Source of the DNA: Ferruginibacter sp.
GTDB lineage: Bacteria > Bacteroidota > Bacteroidia > Chitinophagales > Chitinophagaceae
Assembly: GCA_014379625.1 (NCBI GenBank)
Contig: JACMLJ010000052.1
Span: 178,782-242,781 of the forward strand
Length of the DNA stretch: 64,000 nt
Direction: 5' to 3'
The position numbers and the translations under genes are program-made. Of this stretch, positions 53,486 to 62,359 are shown in pieces; the first letter of the stretch is position 1, and each line of letters opens with the position of its first letter. The notes under the pieces were generated by a model. It did not search any database. It saw nothing but the letters and a program-made list of their open reading frames with translations, and was not told the DNA's origin.

Positions 53486-53716
53486 TTAGGCGCAGGACTC
53501 CTGTCATGTGTCCCCATGTTACTAATCCCCGCACTCCATAAACTTTTCACCAATACAATTCATCATGCTGTTAAGCTCAGGACGCATTAGTCGCAAGGCT
53601 TCTCTCCTTTGCCTGCTGTTGCTAATCCTTCGATTCAGAAATTATCCAACATTATAAAACCCTATCAGGTGCAAGCGTAGTAACAAGGAAGACTCAGGAC
53701 GGAGTCCTGCGCCTAA
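53486..53716. repeat. MITE-like element with 16-bp inverted ends
   Basis: TTAGGCGCAGGACTCC (53486-53501) recurs as its exact reverse complement at 53701-53716. The ends contain small self-complementary units (CAGGACTCCTG and CAGGACGGAGTCCTG), and CTCAGGACG occurs twice inside (near 53577 and 53693). There is no coding content. Confidence 0.6.
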
Positions 53717-53778
53717 GGTGTTGGCTGAAACTACTGCCATTCTAAAATGATCCATTTTTATTGCAACAACACTTAAAG

Positions 53779-53800
53779 TTTCGGTAACATTTCGGTAACA
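53779..53800 (+). promoter_or_regulatory. Tandem 11-bp repeats, Pho-box-like
   Basis: TTTCGGTAACA occurs twice back to back. Each contains a 7-base GGTAACA separated by 4 bases (TTTC), the 7+4 periodicity of PhoB boxes. It lies 101 bases before the susC ATG. No good -7 box is visible immediately downstream. Confidence 0.5.
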
Positions 53801-53901
53801 ATTCCACAACATTTATTCGCCAATTTGCGCCCTTAATACCCGTGATTGTTTATCACTCATTCTCACACCTTGTTCTCATCACCCAATTCAAAATAAACAA
53901 A

Positions 53902-56900
53902 ATGAAACTGCTGGTCTCTGTACTTATGGTACTCCTGTCTATCTCTATTTCGCTGCACGGCGATGCACAGTCAAACAAAAAAACGGAAAACAAAATTGCG
54001 CAAACTACTATCGTAACTATTTCCGGAATGACAAGGGATGCTGAAACAAATGCACCCCTCAATTTAGTAACCATCAGTGATGATTCCAAAAAGGCGATTG
54101 GCGCCAGTAAGGAAGACGGTTCATTTTCAATCAGGGTTCCCAAAGGAAGCTATATTAATTTCAGCACGGTTTCCTTTTCCGGTCAGCGCCTGTTGGTAAA
54201 TGATAATGCAGATAACAAAATCATTGCGCTGGTGCATGATTCAAAAGAACTGGAGCGGGTTGTTGTAACTGCCCTTGGCATTACTCGCAAACAAAAAGCA
54301 CTTGGGTTTTCGATACAAACCCTTGGCCAAGAAGATATGAATGATGCCCATTCAAATAACTGGTCAGCCGCTTTATCAGGTAAAGTTGCAGGCTTAAATC
54401 TCTTGTCATCCGGTTCCGGACCTTTAAATTCAACCCGTATCATTTTAAGGGGAGAAACTTCTATGGAATCCGATAAGAACAATGCGCTGATCGTAGTGGA
54501 CGGCATTCCTAAAAATAGCGGTATGACGAGTGCTGGTGTCAGCAATGCGTATGGAGCAGGCGCCGGAAATGATATTCCGGTAGATTATGGTAATGGTATT
54601 GCCGATATCAATCCGGATGATATTGAAAGCATCACCGTATTAAAAGGGGCGGGAGCAGCAGCCTTATATGGCAGCCGTGCCGCAGGCGGTGCACTGATCA
54701 TCACCACCAAATCAGGCGCCCGTAAGGGCAAGGGTATTGGAGTAACTTTTAATTCAAACAGCAGCTTTAATACCGTGCTTAAATGGCCAGATTATCAATA
54801 TCAGTATGGGCAGGGTACAGGCAAGGCATTAAATGCCAATGGCGAAAAATATTATTCTTACGGCTCATCCGCCGATGGGCTTAGCACCAGTGGTACTTCA
54901 AGTGCATTTGGGCCTAAGTTTAACGGCCAGCAATATTTTCAGTATGACCCTGCAAAACAGGGGCAGGGTGCTGAGCGCACTTTATGGGAGCCGTATAAGA
55001 ATGGAATAAAAGATTACTGGCGTACCGGATTTACGCTATCTAACAATATTTCACTCGAAGGGGGCAATGAAAATGGTTCGGCCAGGGCCTCAGTAACACA
55101 TACTAAAAACGAATGGATCATGCCTAATACCGGCTTTGAAAGAATCGTGGCCGCGTTCAGCGCCAATTACAAAATGTCGGACAGGTTAAAAGTTACTGCA
55201 AAAGCCAATTACACCAATAAGCAAAGCGATAATCTTCCGGGTACCGGTTACAATAACCAGTCGATTGCTTACTTTATGATTTTTCAAAATCCCAATGTAG
55301 ACATTAACTGGTATAAGGACCGGTGGAAAAAAGGGTTTGAGCAGCTTGACCAGTTACATCCGTACAGTTCATTCATTGACAATCCTTACCTGATCGCTTA
55401 TGAAATGACCAATAGCGTAAACAATAATAATATTAGTGGAAACCTTGCCGCCACTTACCAGGTTTCAAAAAAGTTTGACCTGATGGTACGATCCGGAATA
55501 GACATGACGGCTGAGCAACGCAGGCAACAGCGGCCATTCACTACCGCCAATTATCTCCGGGGTTACTTCAAGCAACAAAATATCAATGATTACGAAGTAA
55601 ATTCTGATGCCCTGTTTACCTATCACGATAAATTTTCTAAAGACATTGAACTGTCAGTTTCGGCAGGCGCCAATACCATGACGCATAAGTATTACAGGCT
55701 GGATGCATATGTGGATGGGCTGGTAATTCCGGCTATCTACAAGCTAAGCAACGGATCGGGTCCTTCTATTGTAACCGCTACCGATAGAAACAAAAAAGTA
55801 AATAGTGTTTATGGCATGGCCAACTTTAGCTACAAAGGAAAATATTTTGTTGATGTTACCGGTAGAAATGACTGGTCAAGTACATTACCGTTAAAGAACA
55901 ACTCTTACTTCTACCCATCTGTAAATACCAGTGTTGTTTTGAGCGATATTTTTAAACTGCCGGCACAGGTATCTTTTGCCAAAGCCAGGTTTTCCATTGC
56001 GCAGGTGGGTAATGATACGGATCCGTATAAAACAAGGATGTATTACGGAACCAGCGAATTCCCGGCCTCCGGTTCAGTACAAACAACTTTGCACAATGCC
56101 AACCTGAAGCCGGAAATATCAACCAGCAAAGAGGCCGGCATTGATATTCGCTTATTTAAAAGCCGCTTAAATGTTGACTTGACAATTTACCAAAACATCA
56201 CCCGGAACCAGATACTGAATGTGCCGCTGGAGTACGCTACCGGGTACAATCTTGCCGTGTTAAACTCTGGGGCGGTAAGAAACAGGGGTATTGAAGTAGT
56301 GATAGGCGCACAACCGGTAAAAACCCAGCACTTTAAATGGGGTACCACCATTACCTGGTCAAAAAATAAAAACAGGGTGATGGAACTGATTGAAGGAATG
56401 GGTGGCAAGCAGGATATCGGTTACGGCGGTAATGCAACCTTACAGGCAAGGATAGGTGGCACAACGGGTGATATTTATGGTTTTGGATTTGTACGCTCGC
56501 CCGAAGGGGCCATCGTTTATACCACCGATGGATTACCGGTACGGCCGGCAGATATATCTTTTATAGGCAACGCATTTGCCGACTGGAAGGGCGGGTTTAA
56601 GAATGAATTCAGTTATAAATCATACCGCTTTAGTTTTTTAATAGACGGCCAATACGGGGGAATAATTTATTCTCAAACGCATCATAAAATGACCGAACAG
56701 GGCAAACTGGTGCATACTTTAAGAGGAAGAGAAGAAAACTTTATTATTGGTGATGGCGTGGTGATGGATGCAGCCAGCGGTAAATATGTTACCAATACAA
56801 AAAAAGTATTGCCGGTTGATTATTATGTGGAATATTATCGCAGGGCAAATGTAGAAGCAAATTCATTTGATGCGTCTTTCTTAAAACTTCGCGAAGTACG

Positions 56901-57117
56901 GATTGAATACACCATACCCGCAACTATTTTAAAGAACGGCGTTATTAAAGGCGCCACGTTTGCATTGTATGGCAGAGACCTGCTGATGCTGACGAGTTTT
57001 CCCATGTTTGATCCGGAGACGGCTTCGCTCAACGGTTCTACCTTATTACCGGGTGTTGAAATGGGACAATTGCCTTCTTCAAGAACCATGGGCATAAACT
57101 TCACTCTAAAATTCTGA
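53902..57117 (+). CDS. SusC/RagA-family TonB-linked outer-membrane protein
   Basis: This 1071-residue protein has a signal peptide (about 1-24), a carboxypeptidase-regulatory-like N-terminal domain (ISGMTRDAETNAPLNLVTIS), a plug with the family hallmark INPDDIESITVLKGAGAAALYGSRAAGG, and a large beta-barrel ending in an aromatic residue (MGINFTLKF). It imports a ligand across the outer membrane with the SusD lipoprotein just downstream. The start at 53902 (MKLLVSVLMV) gives the signal peptide. No sigma/anti-sigma or SusR-type regulator is adjacent. Confidence 0.95.
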   Translation: MKLLVSVLMVLLSISISLHGDAQSNKKTENKIAQTTIVTISGMTRDAETNAPLNLVTISDDSKKAIGASKEDGSFSIRVPKGSYINFSTVSFSGQRLLVNDNADNKIIALVHDSKELERVVVTALGITRKQKALGFSIQTLGQEDMNDAHSNNWSAALSGKVAGLNLLSSGSGPLNSTRIILRGETSMESDKNNALIVVDGIPKNSGMTSAGVSNAYGAGAGNDIPVDYGNGIADINPDDIESITVLKGAGAAALYGSRAAGGALIITTKSGARKGKGIGVTFNSNSSFNTVLKWPDYQYQYGQGTGKALNANGEKYYSYGSSADGLSTSGTSSAFGPKFNGQQYFQYDPAKQGQGAERTLWEPYKNGIKDYWRTGFTLSNNISLEGGNENGSARASVTHTKNEWIMPNTGFERIVAAFSANYKMSDRLKVTAKANYTNKQSDNLPGTGYNNQSIAYFMIFQNPNVDINWYKDRWKKGFEQLDQLHPYSSFIDNPYLIAYEMTNSVNNNNISGNLAATYQVSKKFDLMVRSGIDMTAEQRRQQRPFTTANYLRGYFKQQNINDYEVNSDALFTYHDKFSKDIELSVSAGANTMTHKYYRLDAYVDGLVIPAIYKLSNGSGPSIVTATDRNKKVNSVYGMANFSYKGKYFVDVTGRNDWSSTLPLKNNSYFYPSVNTSVVLSDIFKLPAQVSFAKARFSIAQVGNDTDPYKTRMYYGTSEFPASGSVQTTLHNANLKPEISTSKEAGIDIRLFKSRLNVDLTIYQNITRNQILNVPLEYATGYNLAVLNSGAVRNRGIEVVIGAQPVKTQHFKWGTTITWSKNKNRVMELIEGMGGKQDIGYGGNATLQARIGGTTGDIYGFGFVRSPEGAIVYTTDGLPVRPADISFIGNAFADWKGGFKNEFSYKSYRFSFLIDGQYGGIIYSQTHHKMTEQGKLVHTLRGREENFIIGDGVVMDAASGKYVTNTKKVLPVDYYVEYYRRANVEANSFDASFLKLREVRIEYTIPATILKNGVIKGATFALYGRDLLMLTSFPMFDPETASLNGSTLLPGVEMGQLPSSRTMGINFTLKF

Positions 57118-57206
57118 TGCACATGCCGGTAAATGTGAGTAGTGAATATTTCACCATCCACATAGAAACGCTATCATTAAAACAAACACTACTTTAAAAA
57201 ATCAGT

Positions 57207-58673
57207 ATGAAATATAGTACAAAATTTACCTGCCTTATTTTGTTTACAGGTGTGCTGGCTGCTTCCTGCACAAAAGACTTTGAAAAGATCAATACCGATC
57301 CTAACCGTATTGATGCGATCAGCCCGGGCACGCTCCTAAATCCCATCATTTATAATGTTGCCGGTTACAATATGCTCCGAAGTGATGATATTACGTTCAA
57401 CCTCATGCAGGTTGTATTGCCTTACCCCAGTGCTTCGGGTGGCCTTCACCGGTATGATATGGCTGAAAATGCCGGCAATGGTACCTGGAACACGTATTAC
57501 CTGTGGCTCAATAATATTAAAGAGATGTACAGTACTTCCGTGAAATCCGGTGACAATAATTACCAGGCAATTGCCCTTACCTTAAATGCCTGGGTGTATG
57601 CAAACCTCACTGACTGTTTTGGGGATGTGCCGATGAAAGAAGCTACCCAGGGAAATAATGGCATCCTTCATCCTAAATTTGATACACAGCAGGAAATTTA
57701 CACAACGTTGTTAAGCAGCCTGGATTCTGCCAATAACCTGTACCTCACTTCCAGGGCGATGACGTATGGTACAGATATGATGTATGCCAACAATGTAACC
57801 AAATGGAAGAAATTTACCAATTCGCTGCGCATGCGTTTGTTACTTAGGTTATCAAAAAAAACAGACCTGAATATTTTTGTACAGTTGAGGGCAATGATAG
57901 ATAATCCAACTAAATACCCCGTTTTTACGGTCAATGATGATGCGGCTGTTTTAAAATTAACAGGTATTACACCATTGTCTTCACCCTGGGGCAGGCCGGT
58001 TGATTTTACCACCTTCCGGGCCACTGCTAAATTTTTTCTGGATAGCCTCAATGCTTTCAATGATCCGCGCCGCGTAAAATTTGCTACACTGGCTAAAAAT
58101 CCTGCCACCAATGCAACGATTGGTTACCAGGGTATACCGAGTGGTTATTCAGGTAGCGAAACACAATTCAACTATGTCCCTTCCAACGTAGTACAGGCGC
58201 TGGTTACGGCTTCTTCAGCATCTGTTACGCCAATGATCTGTGTTATTATGCCTTATGCAGAAGTGGAATTTATAAAGGCAGAAGTGGAGTTGCAATTTAA
58301 TAACCTGGTGGCTTCAAAAGCAGCCTACGAAAAGGGAATCAAGGCATCAGTGGAACAATGGGGTGCAGTGATGCCAACAGATTATTTTACCAATACAGCT
58401 ACAGCCGGGGCTACCGCCTATAACGGAACGCTGCACCGCATACTCCTGCAGAAATATTATGCACTCTTCTTTGTTGATTACCAGTCATGGTTTGAATATC
58501 GCCGCACCGGTATGCCGGTACTACCTGTTAATGCGGGTATTGTTGGAAAAAAAATGCCTACCCGCTTTCAATACCCCATTGCTGTGCGCACTAATAACCC
58601 TGTAAATTATCAAAAAGCGGTAGAGGCCATGGGCGGAAATGAAAATACGACCAAAATGTGGTGGGAAAAATAA
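57207..58673 (+). CDS. SusD/RagB-family nutrient-binding lipoprotein
   Basis: This 488-residue lipoprotein has Cys21 (VLAASCTKDF), followed by FEKINTDPNRID, a SusD-2-type opening. Helical TPR-like repeats and C-terminal YYALFFVDYQSWFEYRRTGMP match the family. It caps the SusC barrel and selects the ligand. Together with the phosphoesterase upstream and the Pho-box-like repeats before susC, a phosphate-containing ligand is possible, but the binding site cannot be read from sequence. Confidence 0.94.
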   Translation: MKYSTKFTCLILFTGVLAASCTKDFEKINTDPNRIDAISPGTLLNPIIYNVAGYNMLRSDDITFNLMQVVLPYPSASGGLHRYDMAENAGNGTWNTYYLWLNNIKEMYSTSVKSGDNNYQAIALTLNAWVYANLTDCFGDVPMKEATQGNNGILHPKFDTQQEIYTTLLSSLDSANNLYLTSRAMTYGTDMMYANNVTKWKKFTNSLRMRLLLRLSKKTDLNIFVQLRAMIDNPTKYPVFTVNDDAAVLKLTGITPLSSPWGRPVDFTTFRATAKFFLDSLNAFNDPRRVKFATLAKNPATNATIGYQGIPSGYSGSETQFNYVPSNVVQALVTASSASVTPMICVIMPYAEVEFIKAEVELQFNNLVASKAAYEKGIKASVEQWGAVMPTDYFTNTATAGATAYNGTLHRILLQKYYALFFVDYQSWFEYRRTGMPVLPVNAGIVGKKMPTRFQYPIAVRTNNPVNYQKAVEAMGGNENTTKMWWEK

Positions 58674-58799
58674 AAGGGGTATCACCCAATTCTTCCATCA
58701 GGATACTTCCCCCAGCAGTGGCTGGTGTCTCCACCAAACGGCGACAATTTGAAATGCCCCCGTTTAATTGCATCCCTGTTTTTTTTGCACTATCTAACT

Positions 58800-58807
58800 T
58801 ACTTTTG
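58800..58807 (+). promoter_or_regulatory. -7 element of corA
   Basis: TACTTTTG matches TAnnTTTG exactly and lies 14 bases before the corA ATG. The -33 box is unclear. Confidence 0.4.
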
Positions 58808-58821
58808 CAAAAAAATCAGGC

Positions 58822-59724
58822 ATGCCTATATCTGACTGGACCGTTGACACATCAAAATTTTCATGGATCGACATCGTTAATCCAACAACAGCGGAATTAA
58901 AGCAGGTTAGTGAAAAATATAGCCTGCATCATTATACGCTTAGGGATTGCCTTGAACCGGATCATTTACCCAAGCATGAAGACATGGGTGATACCCAGTT
59001 TATAATTACCCGGATGCTGAATGAAACGCAAACGGTAAAATTGCATACCGTCCAGGAAATCAGCAGCAAGATAGCCGTGTTTTATAATGACAGTTTCATC
59101 ATTACCATTCATCGTTTGCCCCAGTCTGTTTTAGAACATATAAAAGTTAAATACGTGGCAACCGGTAAGTGTAAAAATACCAGCGAACTGGTTACAAAAA
59201 TTATCTGGTTCGTTCTGCACTCGTATGATCAGCCGGCCATCCAGCTTTCGAACGAAGTAGATACCTACGAAGACAAGATTTTTTTACAGGCACTTACTCC
59301 GTTAATGATGGAGGACCTGTATTTTATTAAGCGGAAAGCAGCTATCTGCAATAAATTGCTAATGCTTACAGGCGAAGTCATCAATACGATACGTACAACA
59401 CCCGAAGATATCGTTGCGTTGCAGGATGTTAAAGATCTTCACGTTAAACTAAGTACTTTGTACGACCAGGCAAATGAAGATGTCACCAATTTATTAAATA
59501 TTTACCTGTCCTTATCTGCCCGCAAAACCAATGAAGTGGTGAAGGTATTAACCATATTTTCTGTTTTCTTTATGCCACTTACTTTTGTAGTGGGTATTTA
59601 CGGAATGAACTTTGATTTCATGCCAGAGCTTAATCAAAAATGGGGTTATCCCGCGGTACTCATTTTACTGGTGCTTATTTCAGCCGGTATATTCTGGTGG
59701 TTTAGAAGAAAGAAATGGTTGTAA
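58822..59724 (+). CDS. corA: CorA-family magnesium/cobalt transporter
   Basis: This 300-residue protein has a long helical cytoplasmic part and two C-terminal membrane helices. The signature YGMNF has GMN at residues 261-263, followed by FDFMPELNQKWGYP, the short periplasmic loop, and the basic end FRRKKWL. It is a pentameric Mg2+ channel. The start at 58822 is favoured because MPISDWTVDTSKFSWIDIV matches the conserved N-terminal strand and a promoter box lies just before it. Confidence 0.95.
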   Translation: MPISDWTVDTSKFSWIDIVNPTTAELKQVSEKYSLHHYTLRDCLEPDHLPKHEDMGDTQFIITRMLNETQTVKLHTVQEISSKIAVFYNDSFIITIHRLPQSVLEHIKVKYVATGKCKNTSELVTKIIWFVLHSYDQPAIQLSNEVDTYEDKIFLQALTPLMMEDLYFIKRKAAICNKLLMLTGEVINTIRTTPEDIVALQDVKDLHVKLSTLYDQANEDVTNLLNIYLSLSARKTNEVVKVLTIFSVFFMPLTFVVGIYGMNFDFMPELNQKWGYPAVLILLVLISAGIFWWFRRKKWL

Positions 59725-59786
59725 AGGCAATAGTGAATAAGGGACAGGCAATAGGTGGTAGGCAATAGATACTTTCACCATTCACT

Positions 59787-60051
59787 ATTCAATGTCATTT
59801 AGTTAAGCTATTTTTCCTTTTTCTTTTCGTAGGAACGGTATGTCGGTAGCAATGAAAAAGGTTATGCATTTTCGTTCCGTAGGAACGATATGTGATTAAC
59901 TCCCCTTATTACAATCATAGCCAACACAAATATCTAAAAACCGATTTTACATATCGTCCCTATGGGACGAATTGAATCGTCATTAATTCTTTCTACCCAT
60001 ATATCGTCCCCATGGAACGAAGTATTAATCCTTAACTAAATGACATTGAAT
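59787..60051. repeat. Palindromic element with 21-bp inverted ends and four REP-like units
   Basis: ATTCAATGTCATTTAGTTAAG (59787-59807, a 21-mer) is exactly reverse-complemented at 60031-60051. Inside are four short hairpin units: CGTAGGAACGGTATGT (59828), GTTCCGTAGGAACGATATGT (59874), and two in the opposite orientation, ACATATCGTCCCTATGGGAC (59949) and the unit at 59999-60018. The left pair and right pair face each other, so the whole 265 bases form a large imperfect palindrome. No coding sequence is present. Confidence 0.75.
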
Positions 60052-60058
60052 CAACATT

Positions 60059-60110
60059 GACCATTCACAATTTAAATCATCTCTTTACCGGGTAATGCCT
60101 GAACAGCTTA
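60059..60110. repeat. 52-bp direct repeat, first copy
   Basis: It runs from GACCATTCACAATTT to TAATGCCTGAACAGCTTA and matches 60314-60365 with three differences. The copies are 255 bases apart. Confidence 0.65.
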
Positions 60111-60116
60111 TTCCCA

Positions 60117-60159
60117 GCAACGTCTCCCCAGGAGCCTTAAGCCTGGGCGGGGACGTTGC
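60117..60159. repeat. Strong hairpin (GCAACGTC/GACGTTGC)
   Basis: GCAACGTCTCCCCAGG and CCTGGGCGGGGACGTTGC form a long stem with small bulges. GCAACGTCTC is also reverse-complemented at 60248-60257 (GAGACGTTGC). Confidence 0.6.
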
Positions 60160-60313
60160 GTCTATGCTGAATAATCTTTGTTCATATAAAATTAATTCAG
60201 TATCCCTCAACAACGCTACGTCCTCACCCCTGCAACAAACCCGTGGAGAGACGTTGCTGTGAAGAAACGTGAATGGTGAATGGTGAAAAGGCAATATTTC
60301 ACCATTCACCATT

Positions 60314-60365
60314 GATCATTCACAATTTAAATCATCACTTTACCGAGTAATGCCTGAACAGCTTA
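60314..60365. repeat. 52-bp direct repeat, second copy
   Basis: This is the second copy of the 60059 repeat. Its last three bases (TTA) are the stop codon of the minus-strand VWA gene, so the repeat abuts that gene exactly. Confidence 0.65.
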
Positions 60366-61346
60366 GGGAAACTTTTTAAAAACAGTAAAGCGCAATACGA
60401 GTTCCAGCAACAAAAAAGCCAGCGCAATCATTACATAAGGAAAAAACTTTTCTGTATACCGGGTAATCGTAGAAATTTCAATGGTAGATTTTTCAAGTCC
60501 GTCAATTTCCTTGTAGATATTTTCCAACCCTGCATTATCTTTTGCTCTGAAATATTTTCCACCGGTTTCACCTGCAATGGACTTCAGTAATTTTTCATCA
60601 ATGGTAACTTTTTGCTGCTGTATGATTACGCCGAGATCAGTTTTTATAGGATAGGGTGCATATCCTTCGGTACCCACTCCAATCGTATAAACCCTTACAC
60701 CAAAAGCCTTGGCTATTTCTTTAGCATTAACAGGCCCTATCAAACCGCCATTATTTTCTCCATCGGTTAATAAAATAACACATTTGCTTTTTGATTTACT
60801 GCTACGCAAGCGATCTACACTGGTAGATAACCCATCACCAATTGCAGTGCCATCTTCCAGTAACCCGTTCCGGATATTTTCAATAGCGGATTTCAATACC
60901 CCCTTATCGGTAGTAAGCGGGCATTGTGTAAAACTCTCCCCCGAAAAAATCACAATACCGATCCGGTCGGTCAGTCTCTTTTCAACAAAATTGGCAGCAA
61001 CAGCTTTTGCAGCTTCCATACGGTTGGGTGTAAAATCCTGCGCGGTCATGCTGCCGCTTACATCAATGCATAAAATAATATCCACCCCTTCTCCCTCTGC
61101 CTGTTGCTCGTCATTCCTTGTCTGTGGCCTCGCCAGGGCAATTATAATAAATGCCATCGCTAACAAACGAAATACAAAAGGCGTATGCCGCAACAATACT
61201 TTCCAGGAAGAAGGTCCGTTAAAACTTTTTAACGAAGATATTTTTATACCCGCCTGCAACCTGCTGCTGTTTTTAAAATACCAAAAAATCATTGCAGGAA
61301 GTAATAAAGCGAACCAGAATAACCCTGGTGCGGCAAAATGGATCAT
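60363..61346 (-). CDS. BatA-like VWA-domain membrane protein
   Basis: The frame has two N-terminal membrane helices, a von Willebrand A domain with the metal site DVSGSMTAQDF, and a C-terminal membrane helix (FPYVMIALAFLLLELVLRF). This is the BatA/BatB layout of Bacteroidota aerotolerance operons. I prefer the start at 61346 (MIHFAAPGLFWFALLLP), which resembles the family; the frame can also begin at 61367. It is downstream of MoxR, DUF58 and a BatD-like gene on the same strand. Confidence 0.92.
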   Translation of the reverse strand: MIHFAAPGLFWFALLLPAMIFWYFKNSSRLQAGIKISSLKSFNGPSSWKVLLRHTPFVFRLLAMAFIIIALARPQTRNDEQQAEGEGVDIILCIDVSGSMTAQDFTPNRMEAAKAVAANFVEKRLTDRIGIVIFSGESFTQCPLTTDKGVLKSAIENIRNGLLEDGTAIGDGLSTSVDRLRSSKSKSKCVILLTDGENNGGLIGPVNAKEIAKAFGVRVYTIGVGTEGYAPYPIKTDLGVIIQQQKVTIDEKLLKSIAGETGGKYFRAKDNAGLENIYKEIDGLEKSTIEISTITRYTEKFFPYVMIALAFLLLELVLRFTVFKKFP

Positions 61347-61373
61347 ATTGAAATATTCGGATAGCAAGGGGGT

Positions 61374-62339
61374 TTAGGATTTAGGGTTTTGGGTTTGTAC
61401 TTGTACTTGTTTTTGCAGAACAGTAATTACTTCTTTGATGGATTGCAGGCAGGTTTCACTTTCTACAACCGGTGGCAAATATTTGGCGAATTTTACAGCA
61501 TCACTGCAACGGAGGCTGGCGGCTGCTTTTGCCAGTAAATTTTTATCCTGGTTTTGATCACTTAGCCAAATTAATATATCCCCGGTTGTTTTATTAAGGA
61601 AATCAGTTTTTTTGCTGCGCGACAAATAGCGCTTTAATATTTCTGCCAGTTTGGAATGCACTATTTTTATTTCTACCGGGAAGGATAAGTTATGCGCTTT
61701 TAAATTTTCCAGTTCCCTTACGGCCTCTTCGTAGGGCGCTGTTTTTGTTTGAAATGGAATGGATGCTTTATTTCTTTTCCAATACCGGTATAACCAAATC
61801 AAAAAAATAATCAAGGCAATCAATACCATACCCGCACCTATAACATACCATACCGGGTTAACTGTTTCCACTTCCATGATCGGTTTTATATCTCTTAACA
61901 GGTTGGTAGTATCGGATGTGGAAAATGAAACGGTAACCGGTACAGAATCGGTAAAAAAATTATAGTCGGTATCACCCGCCTTAACAGGACCGAAGTTAAC
62001 CTGGAAGGAGGGCAAAACCCATTTGCCCGAATCAAAACTGGTTAAGGTTAGTGTTTGTACAAGCCCGGAAAGCCGGCCATTGTTGTACAAGGAATCGTTT
62101 TTGCCCCGGCTGATTACTTCAAAATGCGGTATACTGTCAGGTATTACCGGCCAGCGGATTGTATAGTTTTCAGGCGAAAAGTCGGCTTCGATAGTAAGCT
62201 TAAACTGATCGCCAATTAATATTTCATTTTTATCAACGGAGGTCTTAATTATGGGCTGTGCATACGACACCAGGAAAGAAAAACAGGACATTAAACCTGC
62301 AAACAAAATTGTCCGAATTTTCCCATTAATCATTATCAA
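61374..62339 (-). CDS. BatD-like exported membrane protein of the MoxR operon
   Basis: This 321-residue protein has a signal peptide (about 5-27, ending SYAQ), a periplasmic beta-rich domain (about 30-155; VDKNEILIGDQFKLTIEADF is BatD-like), one membrane helix (about 165-190), and a cytoplasmic helical tail. It is shorter than full BatD proteins. Its place between DUF58 and VWA genes is the usual one in Bacteroidota. Its precise role is unknown. Confidence 0.8.
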   Translation of the reverse strand: MIMINGKIRTILFAGLMSCFSFLVSYAQPIIKTSVDKNEILIGDQFKLTIEADFSPENYTIRWPVIPDSIPHFEVISRGKNDSLYNNGRLSGLVQTLTLTSFDSGKWVLPSFQVNFGPVKAGDTDYNFFTDSVPVTVSFSTSDTTNLLRDIKPIMEVETVNPVWYVIGAGMVLIALIIFLIWLYRYWKRNKASIPFQTKTAPYEEAVRELENLKAHNLSFPVEIKIVHSKLAEILKRYLSRSKKTDFLNKTTGDILIWLSDQNQDKNLLAKAAASLRCSDAVKFAKYLPPVVESETCLQSIKEVITVLQKQVQVQTQNPKS

Positions 62340-62359
62340 TTATTCAATTATCAATTTAA

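Larger units (their letters stand above)
53444..53901. other. Spacer upstream of susC: inverted-repeat element and tandem repeats
   Basis: It contains a 231-base element with exact 16-base inverted ends (53486-53716) and, nearer to susC, the tandem 11-base repeats at 53779-53800. No gene is seen. Confidence 0.6.
59725..60362. other. Repeat-rich spacer between corA and the VWA operon
   Basis: There is no gene. It carries a palindromic element with 21-base inverted ends (59787-60051), a 52-base direct repeat at 60059 and 60314, and a strong hairpin at 60117-60159. Confidence 0.7.

Noticed and set aside
53842..53901. Longer N-terminus of the SusC frame
   Set aside because: The Met at 53902 starts a standard signal peptide. 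The extension has no family support.
59828..60018. CRISPR array from repeated GGAACGATATGT units
   Set aside because: There are only four units, two in each orientation, with irregular spacing and no cas genes. It is a palindromic repeat element instead.
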